Shown here in pieces: positions 23,101 to 37,480 of a stretch of DNA of 64,000 nucleotides; position 1 is the stretch's first letter; the number at the start of each line of letters is the position of its first letter. The translations under genes and the position numbers were made by a program. The notes beneath the pieces are model-generated. The model searched no databases. It saw nothing but the letters and a program-made list of their open reading frames with translations, and was not told where the DNA came from. Source of the stretch: Onchocerca volvulus (taxonomy: Eukaryota; Nematoda; Chromadorea; Rhabditida; Onchocercidae); the NCBI GenBank assembly GCA_000499405.2, contig HG738137.1:9953317-10017316 (forward strand), in the 5' to 3' direction.

Positions 23101-26100
23101 TAAATATTTCCTTCCAGAAATTTATCAACGAAAATTTTTCTTCATTAACCGATGAAATTTTCAAAGAGACATTTATGTAATCATTAAAATGGTTTATTCT
23201 TTCGCAAAATTCTACAAAGAAAAGACGGATACAAACAATAGATCTTATAATCTTAATTAAACAAAAAAAAAAAAAAAATGAGTAGTAATCTTGAAGGAAG
23301 ATTTATCATATTTTATTTTTTCTTTCAATCGTTACACTTTTCTTCGATTCGAACAAAATTGAAACATTCATTTACAGTTATTACAGATAATTCATTTCCA
23401 TAGTTGTTTAATATATCAAAAGTTGAAATAATTCGTAAATTTTTTCTTATTATCAACATCATTTCGAATTTATTGCTGTTCCTATAATAAGTACTATAAT
23501 ATGCAATGTATTTTTAACGAAAAATTATTAATTTATTTCTCATATGTTTACAATTTTAATTATCAAATATTGTCTTCATTAAGACCTAATTTATCACAAG
23601 TGTTAAATTCAAAAAGAAATTCATCCTTCTTGTTCTTCTTATTTTCAGTTTAAATAAATCACTCGTCCTTTCAAATATTTCAACAAATAATATATTTTAA
23701 TATATATCTCGGACGAATAGTTGAATAATTGATGAAATTAATTTTAAACAAATTATACTTAAAGAATAATTTTTCTCATCAGAATAATTTTTCATTCTTT
23801 TTATTTTGCTTAAATTTTTTTGAGCTATATTAGGAAAAGAAAAGTACCATAAAAAGGTTGGCTTCCGCTACTGAAAGAAGGTTGATAATAACCTGTACCA
23901 GCATAAGGTTGATTATAACCTGTTCCAGCATAAGGGTGATAACCTGTTCCAGCATAAGGTTGATTATAACCTACTTGTGGTGATTGCTGTGGCATGTAGC
24001 CGAATGACGCATATGGCGGATATGGCGGATATGGCGGATATGGCGGATAATAACTGAAACAGCAAGATTTGCGAATTGCAGGAAAATTTAGTTTATGGAT
24101 ATTTAAATTAAAAATGAATCATAAATGAAATAATTAAAATCAATTATAAACAACACATAGCCTTTGAATTAATTAATTATTAATGTAGCTATTGGAAGTA
24201 ATAAAACGTATATACTTTTGTTTTGAAATCAGTAGATTAATTGGACAAAATTTGAAATTTCAAAAATTTGAGACTTATTATAATTCATTAATTCAAAAAT
24301 ATATTTAAACTAATTAATTGTTGTTTTGAATGTTAAAAAAAAAAAAAACCATGTAAAAAAGTAACTAAAAACATCTACTGTTTTCTTTTCTATTAATTTT
24401 CTGGAAAAAAACGAAAAAACTGAATAACTTCGACTAAGTCAAATTATTATGCAGTGGAGACTTTTATTTCAAAAAATTTAGAGAAACTTCAGAATTTTGT
24501 CATGCAATGATTGCATAGAACATCATCTTTCCTGAAGCAGATATTTAAATGAATACGGAATAACAAATGATTATCCATCACGGAAAAACGTTAATTTGCT
24601 GTACTTAATAATATATAATATATATATATATTGTTCGCAAACATGCAAAATACACGAGTTAGAATTTAATCGTGCATTCAGCGTTTCTACAAATAGGCCA
24701 TTTATAAAATATGGATAGTGAAAGAATCTCTTTGTTATCTTTTTATGGTCGAGAAATTTTCCACAAATATCAAAAATCTAAGTCCTGTAATAATTAAACG
24801 GAGAACCAGTAAAATGCAAAAAAATGATGAAGTTTTCCAAAAAGATTAGGAAGAATTATTCCAGTACAGAAAAAGACCATAATAATGATCATGAACATTG
24901 ACGACTGTCAAAACGCTTTAGTATTTTGGAATTCTTCCTTGTTTGAATTCCCCTTTTCAATTTTCAAAAAAAAAAAAAAAACTTTTTTTTTTCCAAAAAT
25001 CCGCTTGGAAAGCTTATTTCTGAACAAAAATATGCATCTTTATTGACAGATCTTTACGTTTTCTTTTTTGAAAAAACTTATGGACTGACTGGAAGATTAT
25101 AAAATGTGATAATCCAGTCACTTGGAGCAAAAAATGATGAAGTTTTTCCAAGAAGATTAGGAAGAATTGTTCCAGTCCAGAAAAAGACCTTAATAATGAT
25201 CATGATCATTGATCACTGCCAAAATACTCCAGTATTTTGGAATTCTTCCTTGTTTGAATTCCCTTTTTTAATTTTCAAAAAAAAAAAATTTTTTCCAAAA
25301 TAATAATTTAAACATTTCTATGAAGAATACGTAAATTAAGAAAATTTTTTGAAAAAAAAAAATTATACAAACAGAATAGGAAGAAGTTGTAAAAATAAGC
25401 AAATCGAAAATTGAATTTTCAAAATAATCAAAAACAATAATTAAATAAGTACAACACACTAATTTAGAACGGTGAGTATGAAAATTATAATAATCAAGTC
25501 AAAGAATTTTATTACAATTTCTTAATTAACTAACTTTTTACTAATAATTGTATAATTATGAAATACTTTATAATTAACAGCTATAATCTGATTTTATTCA
25601 ATACTTATATTTCAACATTCATCATACTATTTGTTTCTTAAATATTGGATTATACGATTAAACAACAAAATTTAATTTCAATTTCAATATCTCTCTTTTC
25701 AGTTATCAAAGATACTTCTTTCTGAATGTTATCCTCATTTCTTAAGGTAAAAAAAAAAAAAAAAGAAAAAGAAAAAATAGAGAAACTTCCTAACTTATAC
25801 GCAATACGTTCTGAAGCGTAAAATGACGTTTACAATACGCTAAATAGAAGATGAAGAATTATACAACGAAAACAAAAACAAAACGCTATTCGATGATCAA
25901 TTGGCGCAATGTTTCTGTCCCAAATAAAAGATAAAAATGATTCTTACGAAAAGCTTATAATGCAAATGCTATCGAACTATTTACTTTAATGATTTCAGGA
26001 TCAAAGTGTGAGCGTTAAAAAATTAATTGGATATTTACGTTAAAAAAGAAAGAGAGCTGCAAGAAATAACGAGATATTTAAACAAATAGGAATTCCAATT

Positions 26101-28782
26101 TGTAACTAATCAAGTAGAATTATCAGTAGAAATAATAAAATTGTTAATTTGATTGTTTCATCTGAAAATTATAAATATTGTGTTTTGTATCATTAATTTT
26201 TACATAAGAATTGCATTGTTAGAATAAAATTAATCCATTTTAATTACAGTTACTGTCAAGTAAAGGATTTTATTGAATTCGATAAAAGAAATGAATTGAA
26301 AAAATTTAAAATATGCAAATATGTCGTAGTATCCATTAAACAAATAAAATGAAACGGAAAATTATTTTAGAAAGGAAAAAAAGAAAGAATTATGAATTAC
26401 AAATTATTTTCTTAAAATAATTACGAATTTTGTTTTGCGATTAATTAATTGCAAATTGCAAATTTTCATCAAAATTTGTCAGAAAAATAAGTGCATTAAT
26501 TAGTGCAAATAATTGGTCTAAAAAAATTATGAATTTAAACTTCTTGTTTTATTTCATTTTCTTTCACTGTTTTATTTCATTCGATTAAATTTGATAAATG
26601 AAATTTAAATTCAAAATTACAATCAATTTATTTCGTATTAAACTCATTTCATTCATTTCTCTGTTTTTTGATACATTATGATCAACAAATATATGATCAT
26701 TCGATTTTTTAGATTTTTTTTTGCAGTAATTTCTATGAGAAAGATCCAAATTTTTCGAAATACTGTTGCTTGAATAATTTATGATTAACTGATCGAAAGA
26801 TTTCTTTCATGCTTTAATCGAAAATTTTCAATAGATCATCAAGGATTTAATCCTTTTCCTTTCACCGCTACAATTAAATTTCTTTCTCCATCTCTCACTC
26901 TTTTTTTTTTCTTCCTAATAAAATCTAAAAAAATCGACCAAAAATGTTGAAAATTGGCGAAATGAATGGCTAATACTAAAACCTAAGAAATAATAGCTGA
27001 ATAGTTCATTACGAAAATATATCTAACCCAAAAGAGTCGATATTACTTGCAAAAATTTATCCGTAAATTACAATTACGATTTCAGGAATTAAAGTGATTA
27101 ATTTTGTCGTGCGTGATGTAAAAAAATGTTTGTCAAATTCAATTAATTTTGTAAAATAGTTGGATAGGGATTTAGATTTGGTAAAGGAAACTTTTTGACT
27201 TTTTTTTTTTTTTTTTTTCAATAGCATTTGCATAGAAAATGCGTTTATTTTAATCTAAATACTCGAAAATGATGGGAAAATTAAACGAAAAAAATGAAAA
27301 GAGAGAAAGGGAAAAAAACGAGAGAAAGAGAGAGAAATCGAAAAGAGAAAAATTTAAAGAGGAAATCAATCAACAATCAATTTATCTAATACTGAAAATT
27401 TAACATTTTTCAACAATTTTCGAGCAATAAAAATGATGAATGAGTGTATGGAGGAGAAGAAGAGATTTGGTTAATAGGGGTTGATAGTTAGGCAGGGAAA
27501 ACACCGGGGGAAATGATTAATAGCGGGGGAGGAATCGAGGGAAATAGAATGATCGATTAAATCCAGAGAACGCTAACTTAGTTTTTTGTTTTTTTTTTTT
27601 TACAGAAATATCTTGATATTATGTGATATTTTCGATATGACTAAAATGGAAGATTTAAAAAAGCAATCAATGAGTTGAGGATAAAATGACAGGAAAATTG
27701 AAATGGATAGGGAAAATATACTAATATGATAAACTTTCATAACTTTATTCTCTTTTGATGGCAAATTATGATTTGCTTATCTAATTTATGGCATACTTAC
27801 TTATTCATGACCTATTTAGGAAGTTCAATTCAAGGATGTAAATTTGAAAAACAATTTAAAAAGAAAAAAAGAAAGTAAAGAATTCGAGTGGAATTTGACA
27901 GAGAATACTTCACTTCAAATATATTCTATATTAGTAGATAAATCATCATTGATATAAGAAAAAAAAACGAGTTAGAAAATTGATGGTGTATGGAAAATGT
28001 AAATACAGAGTGAACATCCATTCCATCATGATATTTGGAAGATCTAATTTAGAGTCTAGTTTAGATTTTTTTTTTCTTTTGATGATAAATTATAATCCGT
28101 TTATCGAATTGATGATATAATTAGTTATTCATGGCCTAATTAACAAGTTCAATTCAAGGAAATAAATTTTTCCGTTTTTTTTTTTCCATCATTATAATCT
28201 GTAAACATCCTTCACAAAAATGTGAAATGAAAAGACGAAAAAAACGTGAAATCAATGAAAATAAGATGCTAAGGCATATTTTTTGCCAAAAATCAGATGC
28301 TTTCCGTTAAAAATAGCTCAATTAGTCAATTCGTATTACGATTAATTCAGCATAATAAGTGCCATAAGATACTTATATAAGAGGAATGATTGAATGATAT
28401 ATTTTATGATAACGATAGGTTATTTACTTATTTTTAAAAAATATATCAGTACTTCCTGTTAAATGAAGAAAATACATAATGCATTATTCAAAAAGATAAT
28501 TACATTTGATGCTGCTGAAAGCAATGCTTTATCAATTTCTTAATTCCATATTTTATTACCAAAATTATCCGGTTACTTTGACACAAGCATTTATCATCAA
28601 TATTATACACGTACGTTGTCGTCCAGAAATCAATTATCAGTTGCCCATTTACTTCGCTTGAATTTACTTAGCTTATTGATTCAATTTGGGATGAAATTGA
28701 TACAATGAAATTTTTAGAAACAAATTCAGTGATCAATGTATATATCATTTGAAACTATTCGACATAAAATTTCCTGCTGCTG

Positions 28783-28824
<42 letters not shown>

Positions 28825-30178
28825 ATTGACATTGGAGTTAATTAAGAAAAAAAGAAAGTTTGTCAAATTTGAAAAAAATTGATAGTAAAGTATGTGAACC
28901 AAAAAAATAATTACATAGAATGAAAGAGAAATTGATATTATTATTTTTTCCATTTTATTCGTTCTTTTTCTTCTTGCATCAATATATTTTATCACTATCA
29001 AATTTGACAATTCTAACAGAAGAATTTAAAAAGAACTTTTAGATATTTTAATTAGTAACGTTTACCTTAATATGTTATGTTTATCGTTTATTGTTATTCT
29101 AATAAAATTGAACAATTCATCGCGTGATGATGGATGGATATCATAATTAAACTCTATTTTTTTTTTAAATTTCAATTTTAAATAAAATGTCGGCATTATA
29201 ACTGATTGAAAATGAAATAAGAAGGATACTCTTCAACGAAATGAAATTGCAATGAATAATTCATTCAGAAAATTAATAACACTTTTTTAATATTTCAAAT
29301 AGAAATAACACAATTCCATATAATAATTATTTACAAAGCTTGTAATTAAATTTGTTGTTGAATGCATTAAGATGGTTTTCTATTGAAGGGACAATAATAT
29401 TTTTTCTACTCAAAATCGAGAAAATAGACATTTTTGATATGCTTAATTGACTATTTGACGGTTAGTAATCAAATAAATTTTAATTAAAGCAAAATTCTTA
29501 AAAAAATGAAAAAAAAATCAGTGTCAAAATTCAAAATTAGTTCAAGATTTTCTTAAGATTTTAATTTACCAGAATAAACATTGTCATAATTTCTAAAATC
29601 TTTTTGTAAATGTTAAGTATTTTATTCTAAAAATCACATCGTTATCTGAAACACTTTATGCATTTATTAATGTTCAAATATATTTCATTGATTGAGCAAT
29701 AAATGACAGCTAAAGTAAATTTCAATTAACAGTTTTCTGAATTTTTCAATTTTTGATGATGATTTTTGGATATCGTATATTTCATGTGAATTATGTCTCA
29801 TACTTTTGCAGCATTTGATTTACTTTTAATCCATTATTATGAATAATCTGAAATTTGCAGCAGTAAGTGAAAAACATGATAAAATTAGGTTGCAAACCTT
29901 GGATATGGAGGAACAGGACATGGCGGTTGTTTTGGGCGACATTTTAGTGCCGATGCAGGTGGGCAGCAATGTCCACTCATACAGGCTTGAGTAGGCCCAA
30001 GTATAACGATGAATTCTATCATCAACTGTAACGCCAATTGAGTACCACTAGCACTACGACTGATAAAGTAATCACTTGTCATCATAATCCAATATTCTTG
30101 CCACTTTATGCTCTTCCAGGTAACGGCAACAAACAAACAAACAACAACAACAACTAAGGCCGTAAGATAGCGATTCAA
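20156..30178 (-). CDS. Secreted ground-like (GRL) domain protein
   Basis: Minus-strand exons in coding order: 30178-29898, 24053-23848, 22304-22098, 21277-20955, 20708-20589, 20344-20156, totalling 1326 nt (441 residues). Residues 1-19 form a hydrophobic signal-like segment, then comes a Cys/Pro-rich stretch (CMSGHCCPP, CRPKQPPCP). Exon 2 encodes Tyr/Pro/Gly repeats (YPP four times, then near-copies of YNQPYAGTG). A Gln/Glu-rich middle follows. The C-terminus fits the nematode ground-like domain: TCNDPTLKAII, AARNIENEASKRFGGRF, FAYVNWYGKRNCQL. Ground-like proteins are hedgehog-related secreted proteins expected at cuticle or epidermis; a role here is inferred from the family. The start is uncertain, because a later ATG at the second hydrophobic stretch (MIEFIVIL) could be used after trans-splicing. 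Intron 1 is 5.8 kb. Confidence 0.8.
24817..25290. repeat. Direct repeat of about 155 bp, two copies
   Basis: Copies at about 24817-24975 and 25130-25290 share long identical blocks, including GATTAGGAAGAATT, TATTTTGGAATTCTTCC and TTGTTTGAATTCCC. The second contains the palindrome AATGATCATGATCATT. Both end in A runs. They lie in the long first intron of the ground-like gene. The unit is not identified. Confidence 0.8.
28774..28823. repeat. (CTG)n trinucleotide repeat
   Basis: About 16 CTG units with a single CTA interruption near the left end, within intron 1 of the ground-like gene. The polyglutamine frame on the minus strand is not part of any gene I can build. Confidence 0.9.
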
Positions 30179-33100
30179 ATCACTCTATTACCAAAAAAAT
30201 TCTCATCTGAGATGTCCACACCCTCTTCAATCTCATAACAACTGTAAAATTCGAAATACCCTAAGGCATAATCTGTAGTGGATGTGCTACTGTCCCGCCC
30301 TTGTAAAAATCTATCTTAACAATTAATGCAATGATAATTCAAACTGATAATAAAAATGGCTAAAGTTATCATATCTAGTATCATCTGCACCACTGTTACT
30401 ATCATTTTTACGTCAATACTCTAAATTACCGCAATGAAAAGTATCCATGTGTTCGATTCGTTGATTTTTTCCTTTTTCCTAAGATATTTTTTTAATACTT
30501 CTCAGCAATTTATTCAAATTCGCAAAATATGAATGAAATAATAAATTTGAAATTATATCGATAATTTATTTGAAGTAGTATGATATTTTCATGAATGTTA
30601 TGACAGCATGCTACCGGAAGTTTTAACTTTATATCAAAACTTATGGACAGAAATAATGCCTAAAATTTTGAAAGAGGTATCTTGTCTTACAATTTATCTG
30701 ATTATTTTGAAGTTTGCATATACATCCAATATATTCATATTAGTTAGAGTACAAAATTGAAGCAAATTTTTAACATTCTAATTAAGAAAAAAAAGGATTC
30801 GAATTTTTGGAAAATATTCAAAATACTCGGAGCAAATTTTCTGGCCTACAACTTTCCCAAAAATTTTATGCATAATTCAGTTCTAGCAATTTTTTTCATT
30901 CTATCATGTCGATTAGAGATGAAGCTATTCGATTTCATGATTTTTCAATAACTAATTGCAAATTTCATGCATAAAAGATTTGCATCATTAGATAACAAAC
31001 TCTATTATTGCATATTTCAAGAAGAGATGAATCTTTTAAATGAGAGAGTTTTTCGGAAATATTCTTTTGTGATACAAGTATTATTTCTCCTTGGAATTAT
31101 TTAATATAAGGTCATTTCATTATTCAAAGTTTAAATATTGCTGAGAACTTCTCGAAAAAGCTGCCTATTGAATAACAATACTATGATAATTATTCATAGT
31201 GTAATTATTCTATACTCAACTTTTGACTTTTGGTTTTTTGATGAAATCATAAGTTATCGTGTAATTTTAGTTCGTGATAAAAATACATTTCATGAAAGCA
31301 TATTTGAAGTTTTCTGTTTTTTTTTTTTTTCAGATTAACTGAAATTCCCGAATTTTATCGCAGAAATAATCAGAGATAATAAATTTTTGAATCGCAGACA
31401 TTCCGGAAGAGCATTGTTTACTTCTTTTCTTATTTCAGTTAAGTAATAGGATTTTTTTTTTCTTGTTCCAGATTAAATTAGATTAGTTGAGTTATCCGAA
31501 TTTTATAAGAAGATTAGTTTGACGATGCAAATTTTCACTAACAAACATTCCGGAAAAGAGTTTTTTTTTTTTCTTCATTTCTTTTTTTGTTTCAATATGT
31601 TATGCATCATAACAGTTTGATGCAGGTATTTTTCCAGTAATTTTTTATTTTATTATCTTTCGCATATAAATATTAAATTTGTTATTTTATTAGAATATTA
31701 AACTTCTTAGAAATGTAAGAAATTTTTGGGTAACTGTAATCAAAATTTTTTAATAAACTGAAAATTTCAGCAATAACTGCTCGTATATTTTCTTCAACAG
31801 GTTTTTTTTTTTTTTTAATTATAATTAATTCATCAATAATCTATTGTTTTGATGGTTGTGCAAAACTAAATCGAAGAGTTTTAACTGTTTAAAAAATCTT
31901 GGATTAACACAAAGAAAAAAAAATAATAATTTCGGAAACATCTACTCTGTTTTTTTTTTTCTTTTTTTTTAATCGTATTTTACAACAAATATGTAATTTG
32001 TTATTTCCATAATTGTTCGAAGTTTTCAAATTATTCCAAAAGAAAAAAAAATTTCTTTTGATATAAAATTGTATTTTATATCAAAAGATTAAACCGTTAA
32101 AACTATATAATTAGTTCTACCATAAAAAATTTAAAGAAGTTTTTTTTGACTTATCTGAAATAATTTGAAAAACTTCGATATGTTTTGTTTTAACCGAAAC
32201 TCGCAAAATAATAATTGTTGGACAAATGATTCATAGTTTTTTTCTTCCATAATTTTTTTCTTTTGCATAATGAGATTGAAAAAAATTTGACTCAAAAATA
32301 AGTGAATGCAAAAAGATGGATAATAATAGACAAATATTCCTCTTATCTCTGTTTCGTTCCAATTAAAAGCTATAATTAATCATCATGTTTGGAAATCAGT
32401 TAACATTGATTAAATATTTGACATCAATAAATGATCATTTCAAAAACCTATCATTTGTTGGTAGTTGTATTGCAAACTATCATTAAATTTATATGATTTT
32501 AAATCAGATAACTTTTAGTTGATAAGAATGATAAAATCGGAAAACTTATCATTTTAATCATTAATTAGAATAGAATTCGGAAGGAACGAAAAGAGTGAAG
32601 AGTAAAAGAAAGAATAAGCGAATTAATGATAGCAAAATGAAGTTTAAAATTTTGAATGATGAAAGATTGCAGAAGGTAAAGTTTGAAAAACTTTACCCTC
32701 ATCCTTTAATATACAACTTCAAAAGATGTCTTCTTTTTTTCCAAGCATCTGATTAATTAGCGAACATTTTATTTCGGATGAAACAAAGAGAGATTTTTAT
32801 TTTTATTCATTAATATTTATCAAAGAAGAAAACGAGCAGAAAAAAAATCAGGAAACAGGAAGAACATGATAAGATAATAATAAAATTTCTCCTTTCTTAA
32901 TTTTTTTCAATCCTTAAATTGAAAATAATTGATTAATCAATCAATTGTTATGCATTAAGCTGAGCAATTATGTCTTTGCATAAATAATATTGAATATCAA
33001 TTTTACGCTTTCTTTTTTTTGTTTGTGCAACTTCTATAAATTATAATATGATCATATCGAGAAATGTAATCAACTCCCATCAAAAAAAAAAAAAAAAAAA

Positions 33101-36100
33101 ACGCAATTGAATGCAATTAAATTTCTTTACTAATAAAGAAAAATTTAAATTTCTTTGAACAAACAGTCCTTTACATGAGTAAATTTACTACTGAATATTT
33201 ATATTTAGCTAAAATGTAAACAGTTTCGCTTAATGTTTTCGTTTTTTAGGAAAAAAAATTAAAGCAAAAGAGCCAAAAAAATATTTGATTATTAATCATA
33301 TATATAATGACATAAAAAAAGAATGATTGCAAAAATTTTTATAAACTATTTTATTGTAAAAATTTCCTAAATTATCGTAAATTTCAGAATTTATCAAGTT
33401 GCAAAAAAAAAAAAAGCAGAACGGATTAAATAACATTTCCGATTAAATTCTTTTTTTTAATGAATTGGAAATGAATAGTTTTTATAACGAAATTAGTTGA
33501 GCAAATTGTAGCATATCGGAATTTATTTTGGGCATATCGAAATTTAATTTGGAAAATAAATGTATTCTTCGCAATAATTCATATAAATTATTTGAAATAA
33601 AAATTTTCCTAATAAATGAATATATCAAAAAAAAGCAAGATATTAATGCATTGTTGAAGTTTCATTTTGGTAATTCCATGATATCTCGAAAGATATTTAT
33701 AGCAAACATGAAATTATGATCCAATTCGAAATGGAAAATCAAATATCGTGTATAAGCTATATAGCAATATAATATCCAGAAATTCGTTTGTTGAAATCAT
33801 CATACTTTATGTTTTTTGTCTCACCTTGTTAAATCAGATTCTACCTTGTCAAAGTCGAACACCGTAAATATATGAAAAACTAACATGTATTATATGCTCC
33901 AATAATTCAAGAAGATCTTTCTATTGATTTATAATATTTTAGATGAGCATGTAGACCATTCTTGAAAACTTCCATATTACTGAAAAATTTTATTTGTAAC
34001 AAATTCTTTCCTTCATTAAAACTTTTAAATTAAAATTAATTTCAAATGCAATTAAAAAACTTCATAAATCAATAGCAATATAAGTGACGAAGAAAATATT
34101 TTGGAAAAACTTCTCGAATATTTTCAATAATTTACCTACTTATCTAATGAATATTTTGATGAAAAGATGGGAAGATTGGTAAGGATAGAAATAAAATGAA
34201 TAAACTGAATTCGTATAATTTTATCATTAAATTGATATAATTATATCATAGGAGCTTTTTTTTTCCTGATGAAAATTAAGAAAAATTACTAAATACTTAT
34301 TATGAAATTTCAAACCAATAATTATTTGCCAGGTAAAAATGATAAGTTATTACTCATAATTAATGTTAAATTATTTACCATAGTATTATTATCATCCAAT
34401 GAAACGCTTTGTATTGACATTAAGTTGACCAATAATAATTAAATTAATAAAAGATGGAAAAAAATAAACCAATTGTTCGTTTTGTATTTCAAATATTTAT
34501 TTCTCATGTACAGTTGTGTCTTGAATAAATGAATATTGTACTTTGTTGCAACCTTTTAATATCTGAATAACGGAAATTGTATAAAAATGATTGGAATTAT
34601 ATTACAAGAAAGCTAATAAACATGTAAGGATAGGAAATTATATGCACATTGTTTTATTTAATAAATAAATGGTTAGTTGTAATGATTACTAATAAATTTA
34701 GATTATGTGAAACAATATTTTTTGGGTAAGTTTGTTAATATCGTTTTAAAATTAGTAAACAGAAATTATCAGTATTTATTTATTAATTCATTTTTCAATT
34801 ATTATTAATATTTTTTAAAAAAGAGAAAAAAAGAAGGTTAGACATTAACGAAATTTTATATGTTTCTTTGATACTCATTTAGGTAACTATTAATCATCCT
34901 TGCATCAATGCAAATTATTATCATTATCACTATTATTATCATGAACGGCTATACTTCTTTCAATACAATGATAAACGTTTTCTGTTTGCACTAATTTCTG
35001 CTATATCATTAAATTTAACAATTCATAAATTCCTTTGCATTTTTCTTTCTCAAAATCAATCAACAGGAAGTATGGAAAAATACAAGAAATTCGGTAAAAT
35101 ACGGAATTTCAAAAAAAAAAAAAAAAAAATAAATAAAAACATGAAATGTCAACAAATAATCTCGCTGACATTTTGTCCTTTTACTGTTTTGATATCCTAA
35201 TTATTTTAAATGTCAAATCACAGACTGATGATTGATATCTATCGAAAACAAAGCAAGGAGATCATGTGTTGAATTCTAGATTCATTTGATTGTTGTCATT
35301 CATCCTGAAATTAAAATTTTATTGCAGTTCTACTATAATCCACATCTAGTGCATTTATCTAAATATTAATTGATGCAAAGAATTTAAATCTAATTCAACA
35401 GCATATCTTCAAATTATTTGTCGAAATTTAATGAATTATTATTCAGATATAAGGAATTTGTTTTATAAAATTTGCAAACATTACTATTAATGTATCATTT
35501 TGAAAATGCCTATTTATGCAAATGTAAAGAATTTTTGAGTATTTCTTTTTCCATTTTATAGAATATTCATCATCTTTCTAGACCATCTTGCTAATAAATA
35601 TCATAGGGTTAATACCAAATTAACGAATGATATTGAAGATGATCAAGCATCTATCATTGATTTCCCGGAAGAAATTTATAATACTAACAATTCAAGCTTA
35701 ATTAATTTTATCTGCTTATTGTGCTCTTATCAGTTTATAAGAAATGTTTCAATTCGTTGCGATGCCACTTTCAGACAGATATCATTCATATGGTCAATTA
35801 ATTTTGAAAGCAATTTTAATTTGAACAATTTATATAATTTTAAAATTAGATCGAAAGTATTCACCGGAAAGGTTATTATACATATATGAATATATAATGA
35901 GGATTCCTGTAACTGATATATATACATATAATTCAAAAAACTAACTAAATTTAAAAAAAGTTAAGGAACATTTTCTTCCGAAAAAAAAAAGTGTTCAGTA
36001 ATTTTTTCTCTTTTTCTGCTGCAAAATAAATGCTTCAAAAAAGAAAAAATGATATTTTCTAGGATAAAAAGAAAAAAAAAAAAGAAATATTTCTTGGAAA

Positions 36101-37480
36101 TATCAAACAGAAAAAGAAAATTATTGTAAAATTAACGAATACAGAATGATTTATTTCTTTTGCCATTGCTACTTTTTTTTTTTTTTCTTGATGAAATTTA
36201 AACGGAAACTAATTTTTCCTTACTTCACTTTCTAATGATAACATTTTCAAAATGATACATTATTCTTACTAAATTTACCCAACAATTTTCCATATTTTTT
36301 CTATTCATTTAAATATAAAACAGTTATCAACAGTTTTCTCTGTTGGAAAAATGAAAATATGCCATTGATATTTCCAATGAGTTCATTGGTAATGTCACTA
36401 AACACTAGAACTTGTTCTTAAGACAGTTTGTAACCTATCTTTTCTTATCAGGTAAATTTAACAGTAAATCATAGGTGGAACAATCCTCCTCTCATCCTTT
36501 CACACCTGGCTCCATTCATTGTACTTCTGCTACTTTCACTTTCACCATTGCTACCAAAATTCTTCATTATATACAGTGCTATCAATTACACACCATCACC
36601 AATATCCTGACTATGATAAATTCCAGCAAATCTCAATCATCTTCGAATTTTTTCCTTTCTCGTTACTACCGATTTCACTGCACGTTCACGACTAATCACA
36701 ATAATTCACAACGATTTTCCAGTAATTTGCACTTGAAACTTTTGAAAATAATACAAATACAAGATAAACTTAAATTTTAACTCTTAAAATGCTTATCCGG
36801 ATTCATAATTGTATGTAATCCAACCAATAATATCATTTTATGGGAAAAAAAAAAGATGAATATAAATTAGAAACTTCAATGATTTTTTTCAAATTAGAAG
36901 AAAACAGAATATATGATACTTATTCCGACAACATACGTGAAACTCTTTTCTTCTCGATCCAAAAGTCAAAACTTTCGTTATCTTACCCAGTCTTTCATAC
37001 TTTTTTTTTTGTATATGCAATCGTAAACAAATTTTCTTGTACAAATATAAAAATGCAAACCATTTATCCTTCTCAAAGTTTTTTTTTTCTTTTTTACATA
37101 GATGACGACTTGACCACAAAAAAAATCTGAAACAACGAACAAACTCAGAGATAAGAAAAAGGATAAATGTTAACAACGAGATGTTTCCGGAATCTGTATG
37201 GTTTAACACAACAAAAATACTAATTGCAACTTAACTGCGGAAATAAAACTGCGATGACGGAAGATTTTTTCTGATATATGAAAAGTTAGGGGAAAGAAAA
37301 ATATCAGAAAAGTTTCAGAACAAAATCTTTACACAAGTTCACCGTACCGCATCTTTTTAAAATCTACCAAAAATGTTTATTAAAAAAACAAAGTCTCAGA
37401 AATCTTCCCATAATCTCTTTTCTTATCCCCCTATAGAATTACATATTCTTTGTTAGTTCACAATCATTGCATTTTTTAAA
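30179..37480. other. Gene-free region between two minus-strand genes
   Basis: 7.3 kb of AT-rich DNA with many A and T runs. It should hold the promoter of the ground-like gene (left) and the 3' UTR of eIF2 alpha (right). Short open frames (for example 36475-36780) lack recognisable motifs and splice partners. Confidence 0.5.
32054..32088. repeat. Perfect 16-bp hairpin
   Basis: Arms 32054-32069 and 32073-32088 are exact reverse complements around the loop TGT. The stem is almost all A/T, so chance origin in this base composition is possible. Confidence 0.8.

Noticed and set aside
28783..29010. Polyglutamine frame on the minus strand
   Set aside because: Comes from the CTG repeat within an intron; the rest of the frame has no recognisable features.
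36475..36780. 101-residue Ser/Thr-rich frame
   Set aside because: Low-complexity composition and no family features; lies in DNA that looks non-coding on both sides.
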